DNA of 6,524 bases, taken from positions 1-6,524 of the forward strand of contig USPE01000107.1 of NCBI GenBank assembly GCA_900556545.1, given 5' to 3'. The notes under the pieces were generated by a model that was not told the origin of the DNA, did not search any database, and saw only the letters and a program-made list of their open reading frames with translations. This DNA comes from an uncultured Peptococcaceae bacterium. GTDB lineage: Bacteria > Bacillota > Peptococcia > Peptococcales > Peptococcaceae. Positions 1-5,800 of the stretch are shown here, in pieces. Every line of letters begins with the position of its first letter. Positions within the stretch are counted from its first letter, which is position 1. The translations under genes and the position numbers were made by a program.

Positions 1-2
1 TA

Positions 3-1100
3 GGCTGGCAGGAAAAAGAAATCATCCGCGCCAAGTTTCCCACCATGGAAAAAGCCGATGTGCTGGGCTGGTTTGACGGCGACACATTAATATCTCAAGT
101 GGCGGTATATCCTATGCAGGTGCGCATTTTCGGCAAAACCTACTCTATGGGCGGACTGACCGGCGTAGGCACCTATCCCGAATATTCCAGCCAGGGACTG
201 ATGCACAAACTGTTGGAGCAGGCGCTGAAAAATATGCGCCAGAGAGGTCAGCACATTTGCTATTTGTATCCCTACTCCATCCCCTACTATCGAAGAAAGG
301 GCTGGGAAATTATCTCTGATAAAATTTCCTATGAGATTGCCGACTATCAGCTGCCAAAAAATCAGCAGGTCAGAGGCGATGTGCGCCGTGTAAAAACGGA
401 CAGTGATGAATTAAAGCAAACCTATCACAACTATGCACTGCATACCCATGGTGCCGTTCTGCGGGACGAATTGGCCTGGAATGAATACTGGCTGTGGGAT
501 TCGGATGATATCATGGCTGCCATTTATTATAACGAAAACAATGAACCGGACGGTTATCTGATTTATTGGATCGCCAACGAAGTATTCCATATCAAAGATA
601 TGATTTTTAATAACGAAGAAGCCCGCGCCGGATTGTGGAATTTTGTATCAGCACACTTTTCCATGATTGATGTGGTAAAAGGTGATACTTACACCGATGA
701 GCCGCTGGCATTTTTGCTGGAAGATGCCAGCATCAAAGAAACCATATCCCCTTACTATATGGCACGGATTGTAGATTTTCCGGCTTTTATCGCCAACTAT
801 CCTTTCAAGCCGGATACCGTAGAACGGCACTGGAAATTTACACTGACTGACCCCATTATGGAATGCAATCAGGGATCGTTCCTGCTCACTATTTCCAAAG
901 ATGGCTGCGGCCAGGCAACACCCATTGCCGAAATCTGTGACGATACCATCAGCATTCAAACCATGACCACCATGCTCATGGGCTATAAACGGCCGGATTA
1001 TCTGTTCAAAATCGGCCGCATTCAAACCAGCGAAGCCATCATTGATATGCTGGAGGATTCTATCGAGCAGCAAACACCATATGTATCCGATTATTTTTAA
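3..1100 (+). CDS. Eis-type GNAT N-acetyltransferase, 5' end cut by window edge
   Basis: Likely a cytoplasmic acetyl-CoA-dependent N-acetyltransferase of the Eis (enhanced intracellular survival) family: an N-terminal GNAT fold, a second GNAT-like part and a C-terminal SCP2-like domain. The frame is open to the left edge with 14 coding residues (GWQEKEIIRAKFPT) before the first ATG at 45, so that ATG is internal and the true start lies outside. 365 residues are visible; the family usually has about 390-420, so roughly 25-50 N-terminal residues are missing. The acetyl-CoA loop is GVGTYPEYSSQGLM (visible residues about 54-67), with serines where Eis proteins often have arginines. YPYSIPYYRRKGWE (about 92-105) corresponds to the region holding the catalytic tyrosine in mycobacterial Eis. 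The protein ends in DYF; in mycobacterial Eis the C-terminal Phe carboxylate acts in catalysis, so this ending fits an intact enzyme. The substrate cannot be read from sequence. A hairpin terminator follows 92 bases after the stop. Confidence 0.85.
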   Translation, partial: GWQEKEIIRAKFPTMEKADVLGWFDGDTLISQVAVYPMQVRIFGKTYSMGGLTGVGTYPEYSSQGLMHKLLEQALKNMRQRGQHICYLYPYSIPYYRRKGWEIISDKISYEIADYQLPKNQQVRGDVRRVKTDSDELKQTYHNYALHTHGAVLRDELAWNEYWLWDSDDIMAAIYYNENNEPDGYLIYWIANEVFHIKDMIFNNEEARAGLWNFVSAHFSMIDVVKGDTYTDEPLAFLLEDASIKETISPYYMARIVDFPAFIANYPFKPDTVERHWKFTLTDPIMECNQGSFLLTISKDGCGQATPIAEICDDTISIQTMTTMLMGYKRPDYLFKIGRIQTSEAIIDMLEDSIEQQTPYVSDYF

Positions 1101-1192
1101 TGATAAAAACAGCTCCCAATATCATTGAGAGTCGATGTAACAGACAAATGAAACAATCTGAACATCTCACATCGTAATTTTGATTTTTCACA

Positions 1193-1226
1193 AAAAATGG
1201 ACGCAGCTTCGGCCACGTCCATTTTT
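1193..1226. terminator. Hairpin terminator after the acetyltransferase
   Basis: A perfect 11-bp inverted repeat, AAAAATGGACG (1193-1203) and CGTCCATTTTT (1216-1226), encloses a 12-base loop containing TTCG. The A-rich foot and T-rich tail make it usable on either strand. It most simply ends the + strand acetyltransferase transcript. Confidence 0.75.
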
Positions 1227-1238
1227 GTATTTCCATAT

Positions 1239-1337
1239 TCATTTTACATGCGCTGTAATATTGTACAGCCATTCTTCCATCTGTTCCCAAGGCAGAAGCT
1301 GTTTCTGTGCCTGCGCTATTACATGCCAGATTAGTCA
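1239..1337 (-). pseudogene. Possible 3' remnant of an unidentified minus-strand gene
   Basis: Between stops at 1335-1337 and 1239-1241 the minus strand has a 31-codon open frame without an ATG near its beginning. Its amphipathic, Trp/Gln-rich end (QKQLLPWEQMEEWLYNITAH, then V-K-stop) reads like a natural protein C-terminus. No start codon, ribosome site or family assignment can be given. A competing minus-strand frame across the same bases (ATG at 1336-1338 running into the acetyltransferase) has low-complexity composition and is not favoured. Chance remains a real possibility. Confidence 0.2.
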
Positions 1338-1384
1338 TTCACTTCAAAACAAGCAGAAATTTAACAGGTGCTATTCCATAAAAA

Positions 1385-1412
1385 TTGACAACTATCACAT
1401 AGTTATTATAAA
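1385..1412 (+). promoter_or_regulatory. Sigma-A-like promoter for the diguanylate cyclase
   Basis: A perfect -35 TTGACA (1385-1390) is separated by 16 bases from TATAAA (1407-1412, five of six consensus). Transcription would begin near 1419, giving a leader of about 160 bases before the GTG start. A weaker alternative lies closer to the gene (TTGTTT at 1433-1438, TATACT at 1456-1461, spacing 17). Confidence 0.5.
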
Positions 1413-1491
1413 TTTATAAATTAACATTTAATTTGTTTTTTAGAATGTCATATAGTATACTGAAAGCCAAAACATCTGCGGTGAACTCAAG

Positions 1492-1557
1492 ATGAAACAA
1501 ATTAAATGGTTTATAAAAAATTCTCTAAATTATTCTAAAAAACGAGACAAGAACTGA
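1492..1557 (+). CDS. Possible 21-codon leader ORF upstream of the diguanylate cyclase
   Basis: An ATG at 1492 opens a frame of 21 sense codons ending in TGA at 1555-1557, seven bases before the cyclase Shine-Dalgarno sequence. The peptide (MKQIKWFIKNSLNYSKKRDK, then N) is strongly basic. No convincing ribosome binding site precedes it, and in a region this A/T-rich such an ORF can arise by chance. If it is translated, ribosomes terminating there would sit next to the cyclase start, which could couple the two. No family is recognised. Confidence 0.2.
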   Translation: MKQIKWFIKNSLNYSKKRDKN

Positions 1558-1577
1558 TTTTTTGGAGGTCAACAAGA

Positions 1578-3296
1578 GTGAATCCTATAAATAGTAATGA
1601 AATGATGGACATTTTACATATCACACAAGTGCTGACAACTATGCAAATGGGGTTTTGGACTATCGAACTTCCCAATCACAGCGCTCCTAAATTGTACGGC
1701 GATATAATCATGCACACAGCTTTAGGAGTAAAAATGGATGCATTAACACCGGAAGAATTTTATGAACATTGGATGAAACATATTGATTCCAAGTATCTGC
1801 CAATCGTCATTCAAATGGCAGAAGCATTAAAACAAGGAAAATCATCAGAAGTAAAATATTGGTGGCAGCACCCGCAAAAAGGATGGCTTTGGGTTCGATG
1901 CGGAGGATATCTTGACAAAACATACACAGAAGGCTTTCGTTTTAAGGGGTGGCATTATGATGTTACCAATGAGGTGGAACTTGACGATTTAACAAATGAA
2001 AAAAATGAAATTTTAGATGCTTTTTACAATGTATATTCATCTATTGTAGAAATCAATCTCTGTACAGAGCAGGCATATTTCTTAAAAAGCACTATAAAAG
2101 AACTGGATCAAAAGATTTTGTCTATGGAGCAATTATATCATGCAATCATTGAGCGCTTTCATATAAACAAAGAAAAAGATGCCGTAAAACATTTCCTTGA
2201 TATCGATAATTTAAAATCGGTTGCAGAGAAACAGGATACTTACACTTTCGATTTTCCCGCAAAAGATGGTGAAAAAACTTTTAAATGGAAATGCATTGAA
2301 ACTTTATATATACCGAAAAATAAAGATAAAATATATCTGACATTTTGTAATGTAGATGAAAAACATCTCATGAATTCAATCCTAAAACATTTTGTTTTTA
2401 GCGATAGCGACTACCTATACTATGTCGATTTAAAAAATAACTCATTTTTGAACTTTTGTAAAAACGACGAAAATCTCCTGTTGCCGCCTCAGCATGGAAA
2501 TGATTATGTGAAAACCATGACTGACTATAACAAAAAATATGTAGTTTTGGATGAGCAAGATAAGGTAATTGAGTTGATGATGCCAGACTATATGACAAAA
2601 CGTCTACAAAACGAGGATAGCTATAAAATTGAAGCAGGCATGATTGACGACAATGGAAACTACAACAGAAAGCAAGTTACTATCCAAAATTATGATCGTG
2701 AGAATCAAACTTTGTTTATAATTCGGAAGGATATTACTAAAGAGTACTTCCGCCAGAAGGAACAACAGCAAATTTTGACGATGGCTCACAAAATGGCGAA
2801 TACGGATACGCTTACCAATCTGTATAACCGAAAAGGTGCATGCACAGAAATTGAGCAACGACTTTTAAACATCAAAGATGAGATGGATGCATTTATCATC
2901 ATGGATTTAGATAACTTTAAGACGGTTAATGACTGTTTGGGGCATTCGCAAGGAGATGAATTGCTGCAAAAGATTGCCAAAACGCTAGAAGAAAATTTCC
3001 GAAAAACAGATATTATTGCCAGACTTGGCGGCGATGAATTTATCATTTATATGAAAGATATTAAAAGCAAAAAAGCTGTAGTGAATGCCGTAGAAAAATT
3101 GCTGAGTAAACTGCAACTAAAATATCCCTGGAAAAACGGCAGCATTCAGGTCAGCGCCTCTGTGGGAATTGCCATCGTTCCCTTTGACGGAATGCGCTTT
3201 GAAGATTTATATATAAAGTCTGACAAAGCTTTATATAACTCTAAGCGTCAAGGAAAAAATGGATATAGCTTTTTCATGGCTAACCCTGATTTTTGA
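1578..3296 (+). CDS. Diguanylate cyclase with PAS-like sensory regions and GGDEF domain
   Basis: Makes cyclic di-GMP from two GTP. The start is GTG at 1578, chosen because GGAGG (1564-1568) lies nine bases upstream; no ATG is as well placed. No signal peptide or membrane segment is visible, so the 572-residue protein is probably cytosolic. Residues about 15-140 form a PAS/PAC-like region (GFWTIEL near its start, GWLWVRCGGY and GWHYDVTNEVE near its end). Residues about 145-265 and 272-395 look like two further diverged PAS-like units, the last ending FIIRKDITKEY. A short helical linker leads to the GGDEF domain from about residue 405: NTDTLTNLYNRKG, metal-binding D443 in MDLDNFK, and the catalytic GGDEF at 484-488. 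The I-site RxxD (R475-D478) lies exactly five residues before GGDEF, so product feedback inhibition is expected. There is no EAL or HD-GYP domain. The gene is visibly richer in A/T than the acetyltransferase upstream. The sensed ligand is unknown. Confidence 0.93.
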   Translation: MNPINSNEMMDILHITQVLTTMQMGFWTIELPNHSAPKLYGDIIMHTALGVKMDALTPEEFYEHWMKHIDSKYLPIVIQMAEALKQGKSSEVKYWWQHPQKGWLWVRCGGYLDKTYTEGFRFKGWHYDVTNEVELDDLTNEKNEILDAFYNVYSSIVEINLCTEQAYFLKSTIKELDQKILSMEQLYHAIIERFHINKEKDAVKHFLDIDNLKSVAEKQDTYTFDFPAKDGEKTFKWKCIETLYIPKNKDKIYLTFCNVDEKHLMNSILKHFVFSDSDYLYYVDLKNNSFLNFCKNDENLLLPPQHGNDYVKTMTDYNKKYVVLDEQDKVIELMMPDYMTKRLQNEDSYKIEAGMIDDNGNYNRKQVTIQNYDRENQTLFIIRKDITKEYFRQKEQQQILTMAHKMANTDTLTNLYNRKGACTEIEQRLLNIKDEMDAFIIMDLDNFKTVNDCLGHSQGDELLQKIAKTLEENFRKTDIIARLGGDEFIIYMKDIKSKKAVVNAVEKLLSKLQLKYPWKNGSIQVSASVGIAIVPFDGMRFEDLYIKSDKALYNSKRQGKNGYSFFMANPDF

Positions 3297-3354
3297 TTAA
3301 AAATTCAAAAACTTGCAACCAGTCAAAACCTATAAATACCCTTCGGCTTTTTAT

Positions 3355-3389
3355 AAAAAAGGGGCTGTCGGTTAATAGACAGTCCCTTT
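3355..3389. terminator. Hairpin between convergent genes
   Basis: GGGGCTGTC (3361-3369) pairs with GACAGTCCC (3378-3386) around an eight-base loop, nine pairs with one G-U wobble when read on the + strand. Flanking A6 (3355-3360) gives a U6 tail on the minus-strand transcript, and TTT (3387-3389) a short tail on the + strand. It can serve both the cyclase (stop at 3296) and the secreted-protein gene (stop at 3407). The T-tract favours minus-strand use, although there the wobble becomes an A-C mismatch. Confidence 0.65.
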
Positions 3390-3406
3390 GGCATATGACG
3401 ATATTA

Positions 3407-3985
3407 TTATCTGATCTCGGCAATCAGTGTTAACATATCAGATTGAGACATAGCATCATGAACACCAACAGCATAAGTATACCCATCGTTATTCCAAACG
3501 GCAAGAAAGATCTTTCCATTCTCCCCTTTAAGAGTTGCTCCATTTACAACCTCCACTTGGGCATAATCGTTGTAGTCACCGCTGATGTCATTACTACCGC
3601 CGGCTTTACGGATATACATCCCGTTATCATAATCGGCCTGAATCATGTTACTTTCCTCCAGCACAGACACTGCGTCAGGGGTGGTAGGAACGCTGAGAGA
3701 AAACCCGGCTATCTGTGCGGCCTTATTCAAATCTGCACAATCGATGAAGGGATTGCAGCAGCCCCCATCCATCCCCACGATCTCATCCTCCATAGGGTTA
3801 GCAGCAATATCCATAGGAATCTCCCCTTCATAGCCCTCTACTGCTTTGAGCATTTCATCCACATAGGCCACAGTGTTGATACTGTCGATGTCAGGTTTGG
3901 TTTCAGTGGCAATAGCGGGAAGAGCGGTAGCGCTCACCAGCATAAAGGCTGCCATAAAGGTAGAAGTTGTTTTTTTGATGTTCAT
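3407..3985 (-). CDS. Small secreted DUF4367-like protein
   Basis: A 192-residue exported protein of unknown function. The start ATG (3983-3985) is preceded by AAAGGA (3995-4000) nine bases upstream. Residues 1-26 form a classic Sec signal peptide: MNIKKTTS, a hydrophobic core and a PAIA cleavage site before TE. There is no lipobox and no further membrane segment, so release or cell-wall association is expected. The C-terminal half resembles the DUF4367 domain seen in clostridial extracytoplasmic and anti-sigma-like proteins: AAQIAGFSLSVP, then YIRKAGGSNDISGDYNDYAQ, then VWNNDGYTYAVGV and a helical end. The usual N-terminal anti-sigma or transmembrane part is absent, so this is a stand-alone secreted version. 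An acidic stretch with C76, C77 and C83 (GGCCNPFIDC) precedes the domain and could form a disulfide or bind metal. No operon partner is visible. The family call rests on motif memory and is moderately sure. Confidence 0.75.
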   Translation of the reverse strand: MNIKKTTSTFMAAFMLVSATALPAIATETKPDIDSINTVAYVDEMLKAVEGYEGEIPMDIAANPMEDEIVGMDGGCCNPFIDCADLNKAAQIAGFSLSVPTTPDAVSVLEESNMIQADYDNGMYIRKAGGSNDISGDYNDYAQVEVVNGATLKGENGKIFLAVWNNDGYTYAVGVHDAMSQSDMLTLIAEIR

Positions 3986-4204
3986 AATTATACATCCTTT
4001 CTGATTTTTATTTTTGGAGTGGCTTGTTCGCCGCTCTACTTTGAATACAACTAAACAAGTGAAAATGTTGCAAAGACATAAAATTTTTCCTATGAAAACA
4101 TCGCATGATATATTCAGTAAGGACAGAACACTCTTTTAAGGAACAACTTGCCATTTCTATTTTGGGAAAGCACTTTAGCGTGTTACTTTATTTTTCAAAT
4201 TAAT
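3986..4204. other. Upstream region of the secreted-protein gene, no gene seen
   Basis: These A/T-rich bases hold the ribosome binding site of the secreted-protein gene and presumably its promoter. One weak minus-strand candidate is TTGCAA (4066-4071) with TTGTAT (4043-4048) at 17-base spacing, only three of six at -10. No convincing ORF, tRNA or repeat is seen. Confidence 0.4.
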
Positions 4205-4243
4205 CGTAAAAAAGGACAGCAATATCAAGTTGCTGTCCTTACG
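4205..4243 (-). terminator. Intrinsic terminator of the regulator/flavoprotein operon
   Basis: A perfect 11-bp stem, AAGGACAGCAA (4212-4222) with TTGCTGTCCTT (4230-4240), closes a seven-base loop. CGT/ACG (4205-4207 and 4241-4243) can extend it past a short A bulge. Read on the minus strand it is followed by TTTTTT, the classic arrangement. It would end the transcript coming from the flavoprotein gene about 180 bases after that gene's stop, leaving the decayed regulator copy inside the 3' untranslated region. Confidence 0.8.
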
Positions 4244-4298
4244 TTTTGTTATCGCTAACCACATATAAGCGTAGGTTCGTCATGTTTGCGCGATATCT

Positions 4299-4420
4299 TT
4301 AATTACAGAAAATTTCCTTTTTCCATTTTAAAACGGTTTTATCGCCGACGTACAATTTTTCTATTAGCTGCAATTGGGTTAACTGCTGTTTTTCTTTTAG
4401 CATTTTGATTGTTGCACCTG
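4299..4420 (-). pseudogene. Decayed duplicate of the HTH-desulfoferrodoxin regulator (5' part only)
   Basis: Bases 4321-4420 align without gaps to 5577-5676, inside the intact regulator gene: 82 of 100 positions match by my hand count. In the matching frame it reads GATIKMLKEKQQLTQLQL, then IEKLYVGDKTVLKWKKE, against GATIKMLREKQQLTQSQL and ADKLCVSDKTISKWETG in the intact copy, so it covers the helix-turn-helix. The frame hits TAA at 4299-4301, soon after similarity fades. The metal-binding part is absent, and no start codon aligns with the intact one. Several helix-turn-helix residues have changed (A to I, S to G, S to L), which fits loss of constraint. It begins directly after the flavoprotein stop codon. 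A leftover of a tandem duplication or recombination is the simplest reading. Confidence 0.75.
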
Positions 4421-4425
4421 CGCTG

Positions 4426-5094
4426 TTACATGCCAAGAAAGGATACATATTCCTGAACAGACATCAGCGGCATCTTTAAGGCTTCGGCAGTTTCCGCAGA
4501 CACTGTTTGCTGCAGAACCATTTCTCGTCCGGCCTGCTCCACAATTGGAAGCCACCGGGCAACGGCTTGCTCTATGGGATTTTTACTTTTTAATAATTTA
4601 CCGCAATTGCGATAGATTTCAAGAGATGGATTACAGCAGGCAACGGAAGCACGCAAAACTTCAAAGTTATTGTCACCCGGAAAACCGCAGTTGGAAATAA
4701 CCACAAATTTTTGCGTCTTTGCTGCTGCATCCTGCAAATCAAAATTTCCCTGCTGCTCTGTTATTTTGGGACATTTCAATGGTGCAAGACGATCCACAAA
4801 ATTTTTGAGCAGCGCTGTCATATTCCACGTATAAATGGGTGTGGCAAAGCACACCATATCCGATTGCTGATAAAATTCCAAAAGCTGCTGCATATCGTCC
4901 TGCAATACGCATTTGCCCGGATTTTGAAACCAGCAGGAAAAACAACCCTGACACTGAAGAACATTCTGTTTTGCTAAAAAAACAGTTCTGGTTTCTGCCC
5001 CTGCCGATTGGGCGCCTTTTAAAAATGCCTGGACAATAACATTGGTTGCGCTGTGTTCCCCGGCAGGGCTGCCGTTAAATACTGTTACCTTCAT
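4426..5094 (-). CDS. Iron-sulfur flavoprotein-like NAD(P)H/FMN oxidoreductase (flavodoxin fold)
   Basis: A probable cytosolic FMN-binding electron-transfer or reductase protein of the flavodoxin-like superfamily (NADPH-dependent FMN reductase / iron-sulfur flavoprotein group), 222 residues. The start is ATG at 5092-5094: CTCC at 5103-5106 on + gives GGAG eight bases upstream, whereas an in-frame ATG at 5133 lies inside the preceding gene without its own site. Residues 3-9 form the first beta strand and turn (VTVFNGS), with the FMN phosphate loop GSPAGEHSATN. C48, C51, C54 and C62 make a CX2CX2CX7C motif before LQDDM, the compact arrangement that binds [4Fe-4S] in iron-sulfur flavoproteins. 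FATPIYTWNMTALLKNFVDR is the second flavin-contact and dimer segment. The preceding regulator's stop overlaps this gene's ribosome site, so the two are probably co-translated. Substrate and redox partner are unknown; a link to the regulator's iron domain is inference. Confidence 0.85.
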   Translation of the reverse strand: MKVTVFNGSPAGEHSATNVIVQAFLKGAQSAGAETRTVFLAKQNVLQCQGCFSCWFQNPGKCVLQDDMQQLLEFYQQSDMVCFATPIYTWNMTALLKNFVDRLAPLKCPKITEQQGNFDLQDAAAKTQKFVVISNCGFPGDNNFEVLRASVACCNPSLEIYRNCGKLLKSKNPIEQAVARWLPIVEQAGREMVLQQTVSAETAEALKMPLMSVQEYVSFLGM

Positions 5095-5107
5095 ATCTCG
5101 TTCTCCT

Positions 5108-5692
5108 TTAAATCTTTTGACTGAATAATCCATGATGGTTACAGTACCATAAAAGCAGGCCGCGTCCCCGAGTGAAAAAGCTTGCTTCTGTAACGCCTTC
5201 TGGATAAAGTTTTATCAATTCAAATCGTCCCCCTGTACAATACGCCACAAAGGAAATATAGTGCTCTTTGGTCATGGGATGATTGATAGACACACGATAT
5301 TCATCATCTATTTTCTGGCATATCACTTGGTGGGCCTCATCCGCTTCCTCTGCTTCCTGCGGCGGCAATATGACCCCGCAGCACGAAACCATAGCAGAAC
5401 CGGTGGGGTGTAAAATATTGCCGCAAATCGGGCAAACATATATATTAGACTTTAAAATATTGGCAGAACGGTTCTGATTGATAATTTGTTCCCCGGACAA
5501 TAATTCTGGAAGGGAAACTCTCAGCAAGCTGGCCAGCGGCTCCAACAGCGAGATATCGGGAAACCCTTTGCCCGTTTCCCATTTCGAAATAGTTTTATCG
5601 CTGACGCACAATTTGTCTGCTAACTGTGATTGGGTCAACTGCTGCTTTTCTCTCAGCATTTTGATTGTTGCGCCTGTAATATAATTATTCAT
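5108..5692 (-). CDS. XRE helix-turn-helix fused to desulfoferrodoxin (superoxide reductase-like) module
   Basis: A 194-residue DNA-binding protein with a complete desulfoferrodoxin-type iron module. The start is ATG at 5690-5692: AAAGGAG (5703-5709) lies ten bases upstream, and the longer frame to 5746 has no such site. Residues 6-66 are an XRE/HTH_3 domain (TQSQLADKLCVSDKTISKWE). Residues 85-110 match the desulforedoxin-like Cys4 site: C87, C90 (CPICGNI), then C104-C105 (SCCG). Residues 118-190 match the superoxide reductase domain: candidate Fe ligands H121, H138 and H144 (NHPMTKEHYI), C184 and H187 (YCNHHGLF), the His4Cys set. In canonical enzymes the first histidine sits in an EKH motif; here it is EAH, so the catalytic-site lysine is replaced by alanine. 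Possible roles are a superoxide or iron-sensing repressor, an enzyme that also binds DNA, or both. The flavoprotein gene follows 13 bases after the stop. Such fusions occur in clostridial genomes to my knowledge, but I know of no functional study. Confidence 0.88.
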   Translation of the reverse strand: MNNYITGATIKMLREKQQLTQSQLADKLCVSDKTISKWETGKGFPDISLLEPLASLLRVSLPELLSGEQIINQNRSANILKSNIYVCPICGNILHPTGSAMVSCCGVILPPQEAEEADEAHQVICQKIDDEYRVSINHPMTKEHYISFVAYCTGGRFELIKLYPEGVTEASFFTRGRGLLLWYCNHHGLFSQKI

Positions 5693-5747
5693 GTTGCTGC
5701 AACTCCTTTCCTCTAACAGCATAACAGCTCCGCAATGCACAGACAAC

Positions 5748-5760
5748 CTACGCAGCGTAG
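5748..5760. promoter_or_regulatory. Perfect palindrome upstream of the regulator, candidate operator
   Basis: CTACGC-A-GCGTAG is a perfect inverted repeat with six-base arms around one base, about 55 bases before the regulator's ATG, in an otherwise A/T-rich gap. It has no T-tract on the minus strand, so it is not a terminator. Its position just downstream of a possible promoter fits an operator for the dimeric XRE regulator (autoregulation). A second short palindrome, TGATCA (5763-5768), is adjacent. It could also be a small 5'-UTR hairpin. Confidence 0.35.
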
Positions 5761-5772
5761 AGTGATCAACGC

Positions 5773-5800
5773 ATTTTTATTTTTATAAACAACCAATCAA
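5773..5800 (-). promoter_or_regulatory. Weak candidate promoter for the regulator/flavoprotein genes
   Basis: On the minus strand TTGATT (5795-5800) and AAAAAT (5773-5778) are spaced 16 bases apart, each four of six consensus. Transcription would begin near 5766, next to the palindrome at 5748-5760. An alternative -10 TATAAA (5782-5787) overlaps the stop codon of the preceding gene but has a poor -35. The genes may instead be read through from the DUF4180 gene. Confidence 0.25.

Noticed and set aside
45..47. ATG at 45 as the start of the acetyltransferase
   Set aside because: The frame is open to the left edge, the preceding residues are coding-like, and the protein would lack the family's N-terminal part; no ribosome site precedes it.
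648..1073. 141-codon minus-strand ORF inside the acetyltransferase
   Set aside because: It lies opposite a clear family match, has no ribosome site, and its composition is that of an antisense shadow.
1413..1563. Possible c-di-GMP riboswitch in the leader of the diguanylate cyclase, prompted by AAAGCC and CTGCGG words
   Set aside because: The conserved core of the known c-di-GMP-I aptamer and a paired receptor helix cannot be traced, and the segment is mostly A/T without stable helices.
3443..4054. 203-codon + strand ORF
   Set aside because: It is antisense to the DUF4367-like gene, which has a signal peptide, a ribosome site and a domain match. The + strand product has no recognisable features or ribosome site.
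5095..5133. Upstream in-frame ATG of the flavoprotein as start
   Set aside because: It would add 13 residues encoded inside the regulator gene without a ribosome site, while ATG 5092-5094 has an ideal GGAG and begins right at the first beta strand.
5693..5746. Upstream in-frame ATG of the regulator as start
   Set aside because: The extra 18 residues are atypical for the HTH family and the palindrome lies just beyond; ATG 5690-5692 has AAAGGAG at ten bases and matches the usual family start.
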